From assembly GCF_001424305.1 (NCBI RefSeq), contig NZ_LMPD01000004.1:62001-126000 (forward strand): DNA of 64,000 nt. Direction: 5' to 3'. Position numbers and translations under genes: made by a program. The notes under the pieces are model-generated. The model had not been told where the DNA came from, did not search any database, and saw nothing but the letters and a program-made list of their open reading frames with translations. This DNA comes from Pedobacter sp. Leaf176 (GTDB taxonomy: Bacteria; Bacteroidota; Bacteroidia; Sphingobacteriales; Sphingobacteriaceae). Below, one piece after another: positions 33,648 through 43,419 of this stretch (position 1 is the first letter of the stretch; every line of letters begins with the position of its first letter).

Positions 33648-35480
33648 TTATTTTAGTTTCACCTGTGTATTCAACCAGTTATTTCTGAAATTCTGCATCG
33701 CATTTGTTAAGCTACCGCCAGTCTTTTCAATAGATACAATTTCTAATGCAGGATCTTCAGCGAAGGCTAGTTTTGTCGATTTTGTCTCACCATGGTGAGT
33801 ATAAGTTAAATTAACAATGTCCCCAGGATTGTGGGCTTCAGTAACTTTTGTTAAAGCTGCCTGGTCTTTTATTTCGACACCATCCATGGTTAAAAGCACA
33901 TCACCAACATCTAAACCTGCATTATAAACAGGGGTACCGATAGTAGTTTGAGGTAAAACAGCATTACCATCCGCAAAAGTTAAGCGCATTAAACCAGTGT
34001 AAGCCTTGCCTGGATTTGCCTTACGAAGCACAAAACCTGCGTTAAGTAGCAGTTTGGCATAATCATTTTTCTCGGTTCCGTAGATGTATCGTTTGAAAAA
34101 ATCGGCCGCAAAGGCAGGGTTTTTAGTTAATGAAGCGAGTGTCTTTTCTAAATCAGGAACAGTATATGCGATTTCAGGTTTGCCATAGGCTTTCCATAAA
34201 GCACGCATGTAATCATCAAGGGTTAATTTGAAATTAGCACGTAAACGAATATCCAATGCCAAAGCTGTTGCAGCACCATATGTATAGTAAGAAAGGAATA
34301 TATTGCCTTTATTTGTCTGGTCTATTGCAACCCCCGCATCGGCAAAAACAGCATAGCGGCTGGCTTGAATAGGCGAATAATTTTTAGCGCCGGGCGAATT
34401 CAAAACGGCATTCACCAGACCGCTAAAGGTTTGTGATGCATCACCAACTGTTTTAAAACCTGCCCTTGTTAATAACAATGCGCCGTAATATTGAGTAAAC
34501 CCTTCTGCCAGCCAAAGTTCGTTACTGATATTTGAGTGCGTAAAATTAAATGGTTCTAAAGTTTTTGGCCTAAGTCTTTCCACATTCCAGCTATGAAAAT
34601 ATTCATGAGAAAATGTTCCCAACAAGTTCAATTCATAACCCTCAATTTTCGGTGTGCGCTGAACAATGGATGTCGAATTCCTGTGTTCCATTCCATCGCC
34701 CGCGTTATCTGGGTAAACATCATGCAAAAAGTAATAATTTCCGTAATCATAGGTCGGGAATTCACCCCAGACCGCTAAATGTTCATCCACCATTTTCTTA
34801 AGCATTACGGCATAGTTATCAATGGTTTTCTGGTCGTCATTGGAATGCGAGACTAAATGTATGGTCTGTATTTTGCCATCTGTATTTTTAACCTGCCAGC
34901 TTGCGGATTTATAGTCTGCTATTTCCGTTGGGCTATCCATAAAATACTGAAGATTTGTCGCATAATAGGAATTATTGCCCAGTGGTTTTAATTGCGTGGC
35001 CACTTTCCAGTTTTGTTTATCACTGTAATTAAATTTCACCAACCGCGGGCGGTTATCCATTCCAACCGGAAATGCAAATGTTGCCGGAATATTCATATGG
35101 GCATGCGTTTCATCGAAACCCGCATAGGTTCCATCGATCCAGTTGCCAAAAATAGTATAAGTAATTTTTACGTTTTTGCCATGATTTGGAATTTCATAAA
35201 CATCGCCGGCTGACTGATTTAATGCCAATTCTTTTCCCGAACCATCAAAAGCTTTAAGGCTGTAAACGTTTTTGCCAAATTCATGTGTTGCATATCTACC
35301 TGGCGAAGAACGGCTCATTCTTACCGTTAAAGTTCCTGACGGAACATTCGGGATTAACATGCTTACTTCCGCTTCGTGATGAATTGCATTGGGGAACGAG
35401 ACGATATAACTAATTTCATTTTGAGCAAGAGCACTTAATGACAACAAACTAAATAAAGCGGCACCTAAAAATTTCTTCAT
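33648..35480 (-). CDS. M61 family metallopeptidase (glycyl-aminopeptidase type) with PDZ domain
   Basis: 610 residues with signal peptide ending SALAQ. N-terminal beta domain (~20-190). The thermolysin-like centre is SHEYFHSWNVERLRP (~290-305, HExxH) with the downstream Glu in ELWLAEGFTQYYGAL (~320). The C-terminal PDZ domain (~480-580) contains GTPVYNAGLDVGDVLLTMDG. M61 enzymes release N-terminal Gly/Ala. Probably periplasmic. The gene stands alone between the M28 and DUF4407 genes, and peptide scavenging with M28 is a reasonable inference. Confidence 0.93.
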   Translation of the reverse strand: MKKFLGAALFSLLSLSALAQNEISYIVSFPNAIHHEAEVSMLIPNVPSGTLTVRMSRSSPGRYATHEFGKNVYSLKAFDGSGKELALNQSAGDVYEIPNHGKNVKITYTIFGNWIDGTYAGFDETHAHMNIPATFAFPVGMDNRPRLVKFNYSDKQNWKVATQLKPLGNNSYYATNLQYFMDSPTEIADYKSASWQVKNTDGKIQTIHLVSHSNDDQKTIDNYAVMLKKMVDEHLAVWGEFPTYDYGNYYFLHDVYPDNAGDGMEHRNSTSIVQRTPKIEGYELNLLGTFSHEYFHSWNVERLRPKTLEPFNFTHSNISNELWLAEGFTQYYGALLLTRAGFKTVGDASQTFSGLVNAVLNSPGAKNYSPIQASRYAVFADAGVAIDQTNKGNIFLSYYTYGAATALALDIRLRANFKLTLDDYMRALWKAYGKPEIAYTVPDLEKTLASLTKNPAFAADFFKRYIYGTEKNDYAKLLLNAGFVLRKANPGKAYTGLMRLTFADGNAVLPQTTIGTPVYNAGLDVGDVLLTMDGVEIKDQAALTKVTEAHNPGDIVNLTYTHHGETKSTKLAFAEDPALEIVSIEKTGGSLTNAMQNFRNNWLNTQVKLK

Positions 35481-35632
35481 AAAAAAGATTTAATGGGCTA
35501 ATTTAATAATAAAGTTAGAGGTATGATGTAAACTATGATTTAATAAGATTAAAGAATTTCAGGATTGAAGTGGCTTGGTCTTCACATCTTACCTGCACCA
35601 TCTATTTCCCATTTTCCTTTTCCTATGTCCAT

Positions 35633-36757
35633 TTATTCCTTATCCCAGTCGTACTTTTCTAAATCGCGGTAAGCTTTTCCTTTTATAATTTCCTTGCGTT
35701 TGGAAGATTCTGAGTCAACCCTCGTTTCTTGAATATTATCGGCCACCTGGAACCTGAAATCTTTATCCTTTTTCGATTCGTAAATGGAGGCTTCATCACC
35801 ATCAGCAATGACATAATCATATGGTCCGCGGGCACTCATCAGTTTGACAAAAACCGGCAAACATTCGAAAAAGATAAACAGTAAACCAATAAAAGTAACT
35901 GCCAGAGCAGTGTTATTGTCGCTGGTTCCATCAGCATTAAACTTCAGCTGGCCTAATGCCCAGTTTCTATCTGCAAAACCTGCAATGTTTGCTAAACTGT
36001 CTAATTGTTTATCGGTAAAAAGTTTGGCCGTAAAAAGGCCATCAAACTCTTTGCGTTTATCAATGAAAGATTCTGCTTTATTAATGTTTGCTTTTAAGCT
36101 ATCCAATTCAGATGTACGTTGCTTGATTTCGGCTTCCTTACGTTTTGCAAATGGCCCGTAACCCAATACCCCGGAAGTTTCTGTCGTTTTATTTCCAAAA
36201 ATTTCGAAATTCAGTTTTTGCCGGTCGGCCTTAATGCCTTTTTCCAAGGAATCTCTCGTTGCTTTTTGTTGATTCAATCTGCCGAATTCCACCTGATACT
36301 TGTTTTCAAATGCCTTGTTCAGTGTATCTATTTTAGAGCGTTGACCGTTCAGATAACTCACTTTTAAACGCTCTTTAATTTCCTTATCAAAAATTTTCAG
36401 CTCTATAGGGCGGGAGATAACAATACCAATCATAATTGCCAGCAAGATACGTGGCGTGGCCTGTAAAATCTGTTTGTTTGTAGAGGCGCTTTTATTAATA
36501 CTGGATACGATGTATCTATCCATATTAAAGATTGCAGCACCCCAAAGAAAACCAAAAATGATAGCGAAAACAATAGCTAAATCATCTCCTTTAAAAACAA
36601 AATACATCGCATATCCGCCGGATAATGCAGCGAATAAACCGGTAAAAAAGATAGTGGCACCAATGCCGGTGTATTTATTTTGTTCCGAAGAATACTTTTC
36701 CAGTGTAGAGATGTGCGCGCCAGAGCAAAACCAAAAAAATCGGTTCAGTTTATCCAT
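35633..36757 (-). CDS. DUF4407 membrane protein with a long coiled coil
   Basis: 374 residues. Two membrane segments occur near the N-terminus (~32-52, ~58-78) and a third near 105. A long charged helix (~120-270, e.g. LNQQKATRDSLEKGIKADRQ and KRKEAEIKQRTSELDSLKAN) is likely coiled coil. A last membrane segment sits at ~283-303 and the tail is charged. This matches DUF4407: four membrane passes and a large extracytoplasmic coiled coil. Function unknown. It has a run of its own with no clear partner. Confidence 0.8.
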   Translation of the reverse strand: MDKLNRFFWFCSGAHISTLEKYSSEQNKYTGIGATIFFTGLFAALSGGYAMYFVFKGDDLAIVFAIIFGFLWGAAIFNMDRYIVSSINKSASTNKQILQATPRILLAIMIGIVISRPIELKIFDKEIKERLKVSYLNGQRSKIDTLNKAFENKYQVEFGRLNQQKATRDSLEKGIKADRQKLNFEIFGNKTTETSGVLGYGPFAKRKEAEIKQRTSELDSLKANINKAESFIDKRKEFDGLFTAKLFTDKQLDSLANIAGFADRNWALGQLKFNADGTSDNNTALAVTFIGLLFIFFECLPVFVKLMSARGPYDYVIADGDEASIYESKKDKDFRFQVADNIQETRVDSESSKRKEIIKGKAYRDLEKYDWDKE

Positions 36758-36975
36758 GTGTAATTATTTATAATTAAACGCTTAAGGTAGCAAGTTGTTA
36801 CAGTTCCTATCAAACTATTTTTTGGATAATTCTTGTTCAAAATAGACATAAAGTGATAATAAACAGCAACTTAAATAAAACCAGAAGCCGTTATTAAATA
36901 AAATATAAAGTCACTAAACGGATCGTAACTATTTTTGGATTTTTAAGGATCATAAAATCCATTGTGCAATTATGC

Positions 36976-37009
36976 TTTGCCAACTGGTTAAGTGTTTTTT
37001 GTATATTTG
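36976..37009 (+). promoter_or_regulatory. Bacteroidota promoter for the rhodanese gene
   Basis: TTTG (36976-36979) and TATATTTG (37002-37009) are 22 bases apart, an exact -33/-7 match. The ATG follows 17 bases after the -7 box. Confidence 0.6.
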
Positions 37010-37025
37010 AAAAAATATATTTTAC

Positions 37026-37343
37026 ATGAAAGAGATATCAGTACAAGAGCTAAAAGAGAAAATCGATAACAAGGAAGATTTTCAATTGATTGATGTTCGC
37101 GAAACATTCGAATATGAAGTTTCCAATCTTGATGGAGAAAACATTCCATTAGGTGGGATTTTGATTGAAGCTGATAAAGTTGCTAAAGACAAGCCTGTAA
37201 TTATGCAGTGTCGCAGTGGTAAAAGAAGTGCTGCAGCAGTTATGCAATTAGAAGCACAATATGGATTCGATAATTTATATAACTTAAAAGGCGGTATTTT
37301 AGCCTGGCAGGAAGCCTTTGATCCAAATATGCCGGTTTATTAG
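37026..37343 (+). CDS. Single-domain rhodanese-like sulfurtransferase
   Basis: 105 residues, one rhodanese domain. LIDVRETFEYEVSNLDG (~21-37) is the first conserved block. The active-site loop is MQCRSGKRS with Cys62, so it is catalytically competent, and LKGGILAWQEAF closes the domain (GG..W). It can carry a persulfide sulfur in the cytoplasm; no signal peptide. It is monocistronic with its own promoter. The physiological sulfur acceptor is unknown. Confidence 0.93.
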   Translation: MKEISVQELKEKIDNKEDFQLIDVRETFEYEVSNLDGENIPLGGILIEADKVAKDKPVIMQCRSGKRSAAAVMQLEAQYGFDNLYNLKGGILAWQEAFDPNMPVY

Positions 37344-37488
37344 TAATAGTCAATAAACAAAAATCAATTATCAAACTTTGCAAGTTGTGAAAATAATTTC
37401 CGATTTTTTACTTCTCTTTAGTTTGATAATTGAATAATTGCGCTTTGGTAATTTATAATAACTTTATCTTAAAATCAATTGTTAAATC

Positions 37489-37686
37489 GTGGGTAAGAAA
37501 TTCGCATTAAACATCTTTTATAACCTGGGTGTCATATTGTCTATTTTTGGATTGATATGGTGCTATAATAATGGTAAATACCTGCCAGCTGCATTTCTTG
37601 TTGGAACAGCAGCATGTCTTTTTTATTTTAAGATTCAGCTGATGAAAGAAATCAGGAAGTCGTATAAGGAAAAAGATCCTCAGTAA
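37489..37686 (+). CDS. Small two-segment membrane protein (possibly DUF6358)
   Basis: 65 residues beginning with GTG. Membrane segments at ~8-25 (FYNLGVILSIFGLIWCYN) and ~30-48. Basic tail KEIRKSYKEKD. I recall a Sphingobacteriaceae family DUF6358 with this form, but that is not verified. The 3' end overlaps the convergent epimerase gene by 35 bases. Confidence 0.55.
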   Translation: MGKKFALNIFYNLGVILSIFGLIWCYNNGKYLPAAFLVGTAACLFYFKIQLMKEIRKSYKEKDPQ

Positions 37687-38695
37687 CATCTTCCAGTCCC
37701 AGGCCGGGTAAAGCTTTTAAAATATACTTTCCATTTTCAAAAGGAGGATTTTCAAAAGGATTATTCTTTGTTAACCACGGTCCATCTAAATCGGCCCAGT
37801 TGCATAAAGGCGCAAGAGCAGCCGCGGCTAAGGTTGCGCAACTGGTTTCACTCATACAGCCGATCAAAACTTTCATGCCGAAGGAATGGGCTTTCAAAAT
37901 CATTTGGTGGCCTTCGTACATCCCGCAGCTTTTCATCAATTTTACATTTATACCGTGGTATGCGCCTTTCAGGCCATCCATATCGGCCAATCGTTGCACA
38001 GCTTCATCAGCCAGTAAAGGAATCGGACTTCTTTCGGTTAACCAGGCATTTCCATCAAGGTTATTTTTATCCATTGGCTGCTCTATCAAAACCACGCCTT
38101 GATTGTGTAACCAGTAAATTAAATCGATCGATTTGATTTTATCTGTCCAGCCCTGATTTGCGTCCACATATAGCGGTACATTCGTCATGCTGCGAATCGT
38201 TTCAATTATCTCTTTATCGTTATCCCTGCCGAGTTTAACTTTTATAACTTTGAAAGCTTCCGCATCTTTTAATTTTTCACGAATAATTTCGGGTTTATCG
38301 ATGCCAATTGTATAAGAGGTTGCCGGCATTTTAGACGGGTCTGACCCATAAATTTCATAGCATGGCTTATTTAGAATTTTACCATTTATGTCATTCAATG
38401 CGATATCAATGGCGGCCTTTATTGCTGGCTGACCAGTTGCCAAGCCATCCAGGTAAGCTATTATTTCTTCAAAATTGAACGGATACTGAATTTTATTCCA
38501 GTCTACAAGTTTTAGAAAGGCATTTGCACTCTCATAGCTTTCACCCATGTACGGTACCATTGATGCTTCTCCATAACCTACAATGTCATCATGTTGAATT
38601 TTTAAAAGCATTAGCGGCGTGCTGGTGCGGGTAAATTTTGATATCGAAAAAGGGTGTTTTAACTCTAATTCAAACTGCTTGCAACTAATTTTCAT
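37652..38695 (-). CDS. Dipeptide epimerase (enolase superfamily)
   Basis: Start at the ATG at 38695 (MKISCKQFELELKHPFSISKF); the frame to 38785 has an unlikely leader. 347 residues: capping domain, then a barrel with FKVIKVKLGRDND (the K-x-K pair at the start of strand two), YVDANQGWT (Asp ligand), LIEQPMD (Glu), LLADEAVQ (Asp-Glu) and GINVKLMKSCG (the opposite catalytic Lys). This is the L-Ala-D/L-Glu epimerase family arrangement, used on cell-wall dipeptides. Which dipeptide it prefers is not readable here. Confidence 0.9.
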   Translation of the reverse strand: MKISCKQFELELKHPFSISKFTRTSTPLMLLKIQHDDIVGYGEASMVPYMGESYESANAFLKLVDWNKIQYPFNFEEIIAYLDGLATGQPAIKAAIDIALNDINGKILNKPCYEIYGSDPSKMPATSYTIGIDKPEIIREKLKDAEAFKVIKVKLGRDNDKEIIETIRSMTNVPLYVDANQGWTDKIKSIDLIYWLHNQGVVLIEQPMDKNNLDGNAWLTERSPIPLLADEAVQRLADMDGLKGAYHGINVKLMKSCGMYEGHQMILKAHSFGMKVLIGCMSETSCATLAAAALAPLCNWADLDGPWLTKNNPFENPPFENGKYILKALPGLGLEDVTEDLFPYTTS

Positions 38696-38769
38696 TATCA
38701 ATCGTCTACTAAATAAATAGGCAAATTTGGCCTTTACAATTATATTGTTTAACGCAAACCACTCCTGCC

Positions 38770-39906
38770 ATGAAAAACATTTCAAGATTACGGTATTTTA
38801 TTTATTTATCCTTCATAATTATCGGAGGATGTACCACAGGAAAAAAAGCCTTACAAAAAGGCGATTATGATGCTTCGGTTTCTAAAGCAGTTAGCCGTTT
38901 ACAAAATTCACCAAAAAACAGTGAGGCATTGCAGGTTTTATCAACGGCCTATGATTTAGCATTGCAGAATCATTTAAGAAAAATTGAGGAGGCAAAATTA
39001 TCTAATGATTTATTCAGGTGGGAATCGATAATGTACGATTACCAAAAAATTAACCAGCTGGCTGATGATATTAACAATTGTCCGGCTTGTTTAATTACGG
39101 TTCCAAATCCTGCTAAGTATTTAAAAGAATTGACCGATAGCAAGTTAAATGCGGCTGAGGCCAGGTATAATTCGGGAGTAGAATTTTTAAACGCAAACAA
39201 CCGCCAGTCGGCAAAGAAAGCGTATTATGAATTTGAAAAAGCGCAAAATTTGGCCCCGAATTATAAAGATGTAAAAGCAAAAATGAACGAAGCTTACTGG
39301 TCAGCTGTAACCAGGATTGTTGTGCAGCCCATCTACGTAAACAGTGGTTTATACAAGTTGAGTGGCGATTATTTTCAACAACAAATCGACCAGTTTATTG
39401 GTAACTATTCGAGAAACAAGTTCGTTATTTTCTATTCGGAGCAGCAAGCTGCCAGTCAGAAAGTTGTTCCTGATCAGGTGCTTAGCTTAAATTTTGATGA
39501 TTTTGTTGTAGGCCAGACTTATGTGAAAGAGCGCGTTGAAAGATTGAAAAGAGACAGTGTGGTAATTGGGGAAACAAGGGATAGAAAACCGGTTTATGGA
39601 ACGGTGAAAGCGAGTTTAAGTATTTTTGAGAAAAACATAACATCATCTGGTTTATTGGATATGACCATTATTGATTGGCAAAGCAAAAAGGTAGTTCATC
39701 AGCAAAAGTTTCCGGGTACCTATGTTTGGAGGGATGACTGGGCAAGTTATAGAGGAGATGACAGGGCACTGAATAAGCAGCAATTGGCAATGACCAGAAG
39801 AAAAGAGGTTTTACCACCACCACCGAATGCTTTATTTTTGGAATTTACAAAGCCAATTTATAGTCAGCTGGTTGATGATATCAGTTATTATTATAACAAT
39901 TACTAG
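38770..39906 (+). CDS. Hypothetical lipoprotein with helical repeats
   Basis: 378 residues. The lipoprotein signal ends IIIGGC (Cys21). Residues ~25-180 are helical with TPR-like periodicity (KGDYDASVSKAVSRLQNSPKNSEALQVL and NRQSAKKAYYEFEKAQNLAPNY). The C-terminal half (~190-370) is beta-rich (VVHQQKFPGTYVWRDDWASY, PPPPNALFLEFT). Likely sits at the periplasmic face of an outer membrane. No named family is recognised for the C-terminal half. Confidence 0.7.
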   Translation: MKNISRLRYFIYLSFIIIGGCTTGKKALQKGDYDASVSKAVSRLQNSPKNSEALQVLSTAYDLALQNHLRKIEEAKLSNDLFRWESIMYDYQKINQLADDINNCPACLITVPNPAKYLKELTDSKLNAAEARYNSGVEFLNANNRQSAKKAYYEFEKAQNLAPNYKDVKAKMNEAYWSAVTRIVVQPIYVNSGLYKLSGDYFQQQIDQFIGNYSRNKFVIFYSEQQAASQKVVPDQVLSLNFDDFVVGQTYVKERVERLKRDSVVIGETRDRKPVYGTVKASLSIFEKNITSSGLLDMTIIDWQSKKVVHQQKFPGTYVWRDDWASYRGDDRALNKQQLAMTRRKEVLPPPPNALFLEFTKPIYSQLVDDISYYYNNY

Positions 39907-39913
39907 AATTTTT

Positions 39914-40008
39914 CCCGCAGATTTAAAAGGATAAGAATCGCAGATTAATGCGGATCAACTAATCCTTTTAAATCTGCGGGCCTTTTCAGCGAATATCTGC
40001 GGGAAATA
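39914..40008. repeat. Large CGCAGATTTAAAAGGAT palindrome
   Basis: CCCGCAGATTTAAAAGGAT (39914-39932) and its exact complement (39962-39980) make a perfect 19-bp stem. The loop includes CGCAGATTAATGCGGAT. A further TATCTGCGGGAAAT copy follows at 39993-40006. It lies in the spacer after the lipoprotein gene and may also end its transcript. Confidence 0.7.
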
Positions 40009-40068
40009 AAAACCTGGTTGTAATCTCAAGGTTAAAATCAAACATCATTGCAACCCCCTTAAAATATA

Positions 40069-41052
40069 ATGGCTAATATTGCAGCGATGAATACTGGTTT
40101 ATACAATCCTTTCCAAAATTTTGATTTTTTATACAAGAAATGCTTCCTAAGTGGTAACACGTTCAACTCTCCGGTTCTACAAGTTCCTTTAATTCCAAAA
40201 TGGCTATTAGAGCAGGCCGGCTTAACAGGGGAAGAGCAAATTCAGTTTTTGGATGAAAGTATCCGTGCATACAACACGCTTGTAATTCCGGTTAACAGCG
40301 AGGTAAATGAACAATTTTTAAACCCATTGGAAGAAAAAATTGAACAAGCCTTTAAAGCTGGTTTTGATGCCGTATCGACTTTGCCTGAGTTGGATTTATT
40401 TAACTGGATCGGTAAGTTCTTATACGGTTTTGTTTACATCGAAATGCATTCGGCTTTGCGCAAAGAAATGACTGCCGATGGTTTAAACATGTCGCAATCT
40501 CTAATGATGAAATTTGCCAATCTGAATTTCATGATGCAGAATTTGTACACGAGTCTGGAATTCGAAAATTTTACACCTTGGTCTATAATAGTTGTTAAAC
40601 TCGAAAATGAAGAAACGCCTTTTAGTTTCCGCGATGAAATAAACACGCTTACCTTCTCGTTGAAGGTAAAGAATTTTGGGATTATTGCCTGCTTACAGGA
40701 TAATGGAACAAATAAGCGTTATCATCAGGAAATAGTTGATGAAGTTAATGGGAAAGCTTTAACAGCAGAGCAATTTGAGGAGCTTACAGCCCGGTTTTAT
40801 TATTCTGCTTATCTTTTCAATCGCCTACCTGAATACACTTTTATGCCTGTAGAAGGTACAACCTATATAGAAGCAATTCCTCTTCGTGGTAATATGAGCA
40901 AACCACTGTTTGATGTATGGCAGCATAAAATCTACGCCCAGGTTTTAGAGAATTTCTGGAAGCCCTGGGGCTATGTAAAGTTCGAGATTATTAAAAACCC
41001 GGATGAACCAATGAGCTTTTTTGAAAAGCCCTGCTTACCTGCCGCCGGTTAA
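40069..41052 (+). CDS. Conserved hypothetical protein, Bacteroidota type
   Basis: 327 residues with no signal peptide or membrane segment. Mixed alpha/beta with many aromatic residues, e.g. LYNPFQNFDFLYKK, FNWIGKFLYGFVYIEMHSAL and YFYSAYLFNRLPEYTF-like text near 240. I do not recognise a family or catalytic motif. The 3' end overlaps the convergent rhomboid gene by 18 bases. Function unknown. Confidence 0.6.
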   Translation: MANIAAMNTGLYNPFQNFDFLYKKCFLSGNTFNSPVLQVPLIPKWLLEQAGLTGEEQIQFLDESIRAYNTLVIPVNSEVNEQFLNPLEEKIEQAFKAGFDAVSTLPELDLFNWIGKFLYGFVYIEMHSALRKEMTADGLNMSQSLMMKFANLNFMMQNLYTSLEFENFTPWSIIVVKLENEETPFSFRDEINTLTFSLKVKNFGIIACLQDNGTNKRYHQEIVDEVNGKALTAEQFEELTARFYYSAYLFNRLPEYTFMPVEGTTYIEAIPLRGNMSKPLFDVWQHKIYAQVLENFWKPWGYVKFEIIKNPDEPMSFFEKPCLPAAG

Positions 41053-41649
41053 AACCGTAATAAAATTCTGAATAATTCCGGGCACAAAGATAATAGTGAA
41101 AATCAGGCCTGTTAAAGCGCCATAAAAATGCGCATCATGGTTTATTCCATCTCTCGAATTTTTTGATGCGTAGGCGCAATAAATTAAGTATAGAAAGCCG
41201 AATACTACAGCTGGAATTCCTATAGGAATGAACATGATGTACAATTTCGCCATCGGATTGAATAAAATATAGCTGAAAAGCACGCCACTTATCGCCCCAG
41301 AAGCGCCCAAACTATTGTAGTTGAAGCTATCCTTGTATTTAAAAACGGTTGGAATATCACTTAAAATTAGAGATACAAAATAAAGTAAACCAAAGCGCCA
41401 GCTGCCCATCATGGTTTCCAGGGTAAATGCAAATGCATAAAATGTAAACATATTAAAGGCCAGGTGCATCCAGTCTGCATGAATTAAGCCGCTCGTTATT
41501 AAAGTGTAAACGTTTTTGCCTTTTGAAACGCTGTATGGGTGGAGCATAAATTTGCCATAAAGACTATTATCGTAAAATCCATAAAGACTCGTGATAATTG
41601 TAAATACGAAAATCACTGAGGCAACCGGTGCCATATTTAAATATTCCAT
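41035..41649 (-). CDS. Rhomboid family intramembrane serine protease
   Basis: 204 residues with six membrane segments. HADWMHLAFNMFTFYAFAF (~57-75) holds the usual H-x3-N helix. The catalytic Ser is in SLGASGAISGVLFSY (~116-130, GxSG), and the catalytic His is in NHDAHFYGALTGLIF (~170-184). It cleaves membrane proteins within the bilayer of the inner membrane. The start at 41649 is 4 bases after the M14 stop, so the two are co-transcribed; an ATG five codons in is equally likely. Confidence 0.92.
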   Translation of the reverse strand: MEYLNMAPVASVIFVFTIITSLYGFYDNSLYGKFMLHPYSVSKGKNVYTLITSGLIHADWMHLAFNMFTFYAFAFTLETMMGSWRFGLLYFVSLILSDIPTVFKYKDSFNYNSLGASGAISGVLFSYILFNPMAKLYIMFIPIGIPAVVFGFLYLIYCAYASKNSRDGINHDAHFYGALTGLIFTIIFVPGIIQNFITVLTGGR

Positions 41650-41653
41650 TTGA

Positions 41654-43408
41654 TTAGTTTAAATCTAGTTTTATACTTGTTAACAAACGCGAAATCGGAT
41701 ACCGATTGTGTGTTTTTTCGTAATAATCGGAATTTCTGTAAATAAATTCCAATTGTGCCGAACCATTTTTTGCAAATGTGCTATCGTTAGATTTTTTTTC
41801 TTCCAGTTTCGATTTCAGGCCTGGATATTTTTTTAATAATTGTGCTGCTGTATCTTCAAAAACATAAGCGGAGTAATGTTCTTTCATGTCCAATATCGAA
41901 TCGAAGAAATTCCAGTTGAAATACGAATCCATTGCCTGAGGCTCCAGGGTTTCAATAATATATCGGTTGCTAACCTGATTTGTATATACAATATAATCGC
42001 CGGCGTAATATTTTAAGGTTTGCTCAACTGGATTTACCTTTACACCTGAATGCAAATAGTGGCCTTCATAAGGCCTTGTTCCGGTTTTAAAATCATCAAT
42101 GTAATAACTTTCTACTTTTAATTTTGCATCCGCTTTAAGTGTGTTTACTTTTACATTATTCAACCTCAGCAAAGCAACAACTTTATCCCACGCCTTCGGG
42201 ATGATATATGCAATTGGCTTAGTAACGGTTATAGATGGTTCAAATTTATTCCACTCTTTTATGTCTCTGGTAAAAGGTTTCGTTCTGTCGTAAAAAAGCC
42301 TGTCGAAGCCGCTAACTTCACTTGGTTTTTTACCCGCTTCAAAACCTTTAAAGGGAATACTATCTATTTCGTTTTTATTAAGAACCCATTCCAAAGGAAA
42401 TTCTTTTTGGGCAGCAACATATTCATCAGCCCTGAGCTTATTTTCGCCAATAACTTTTGCATCGCGTTGTATAATATTTAAATAGCTTTGCAGAAGTTTA
42501 TAAGTGGCATCGACCCGCAAATCAAACGATTTCAACATGTGCGTTTCAGGCATAAAACCGATGGTGTTGTGTAAAGTCGTATATCCGGTAGAATAACGTG
42601 GCGATTCGATAAACCCAGTAATCCCTGTTTCAGGAGTTTGCCCGATTGAGTTCACATAGGGAACCATAGGGTAGCCTTTTGCAGCCATTTCTTTGTATAA
42701 ATCAGGGACCAGTGTTTTGGTTAAATAGCCGGAAAGGATGGAATTCAACTTGTCTTTTTGAGTTGGAATAAGTGTCATCACATATTGATAGTCAGCGCCA
42801 TTGCTGGTATGTGTGTCGACAAAAATTTCTGGTTGCCAGGTATTAAAAATCAATTGAAAGGCAGCGGAATTTTTAGAATCTGTTTTAATGAAGTCACGGT
42901 TTAAATCGAGGTTTTTACTATTGCCCCTGAAACCATAAGCAACCGGGCCGTTTTGATTTGCCCGTGAAGTTCCACTTCTATTAAAGCTGCCATCGACATT
43001 ATAAATAGGAATGATGCAAATTACTACATCTTTTGGAAGCTTGTTACCTTTAAGCAGATCTCTGGCGAGCATCATCGAAGCATCTATACCTTCGGGTTCT
43101 CCAGGATGAATGCCATTATTTACAAGGAAAACACGCTTGTTTTGCTTTCTTATTTCTGCCGGATTGAAAACTTTATCCCTTGATAAAACCAACAAGTGAA
43201 GTGGTTTTCCAAAATCGGTACTTCCATAAGTCAGCAATTTTGATTGAGGATAAGTTTTGGCTAATGTTTGATAATATGAAATGGCAGCATCGTAGGTAGT
43301 GGTCTCTTTCTTACCACTTTTTTCATAAGGGCTTTGTTGAGCCATAGCAGTCAGGTTACAGAAAAGTAACCAAAACATGATGATTTTTTTTATACTGTTG
43401 TATGTCAA
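41654..43408 (-). CDS. M14 family zinc carboxypeptidase
   Basis: 584 residues. The start is a TTG at 43408, which gives a basic N-terminus before the signal peptide (to TAMAQ); an ATG at 43378 would drop that. Zinc ligands: NGIHPGEPEG (~96-105, HxxE) and FVDTHTSNGADYQYV (~190-204, second His). FMPETHMLKSF is near the expected substrate region. Cell-envelope carboxypeptidase that removes residues from peptide C-termini. It overlaps nothing but is 11 bases from the beta-barrel gene upstream. Confidence 0.87.
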   Translation of the reverse strand: MTYNSIKKIIMFWLLFCNLTAMAQQSPYEKSGKKETTTYDAAISYYQTLAKTYPQSKLLTYGSTDFGKPLHLLVLSRDKVFNPAEIRKQNKRVFLVNNGIHPGEPEGIDASMMLARDLLKGNKLPKDVVICIIPIYNVDGSFNRSGTSRANQNGPVAYGFRGNSKNLDLNRDFIKTDSKNSAAFQLIFNTWQPEIFVDTHTSNGADYQYVMTLIPTQKDKLNSILSGYLTKTLVPDLYKEMAAKGYPMVPYVNSIGQTPETGITGFIESPRYSTGYTTLHNTIGFMPETHMLKSFDLRVDATYKLLQSYLNIIQRDAKVIGENKLRADEYVAAQKEFPLEWVLNKNEIDSIPFKGFEAGKKPSEVSGFDRLFYDRTKPFTRDIKEWNKFEPSITVTKPIAYIIPKAWDKVVALLRLNNVKVNTLKADAKLKVESYYIDDFKTGTRPYEGHYLHSGVKVNPVEQTLKYYAGDYIVYTNQVSNRYIIETLEPQAMDSYFNWNFFDSILDMKEHYSAYVFEDTAAQLLKKYPGLKSKLEEKKSNDSTFAKNGSAQLEFIYRNSDYYEKTHNRYPISRLLTSIKLDLN

Positions 43409-43419
43409 GTTAATAATAA

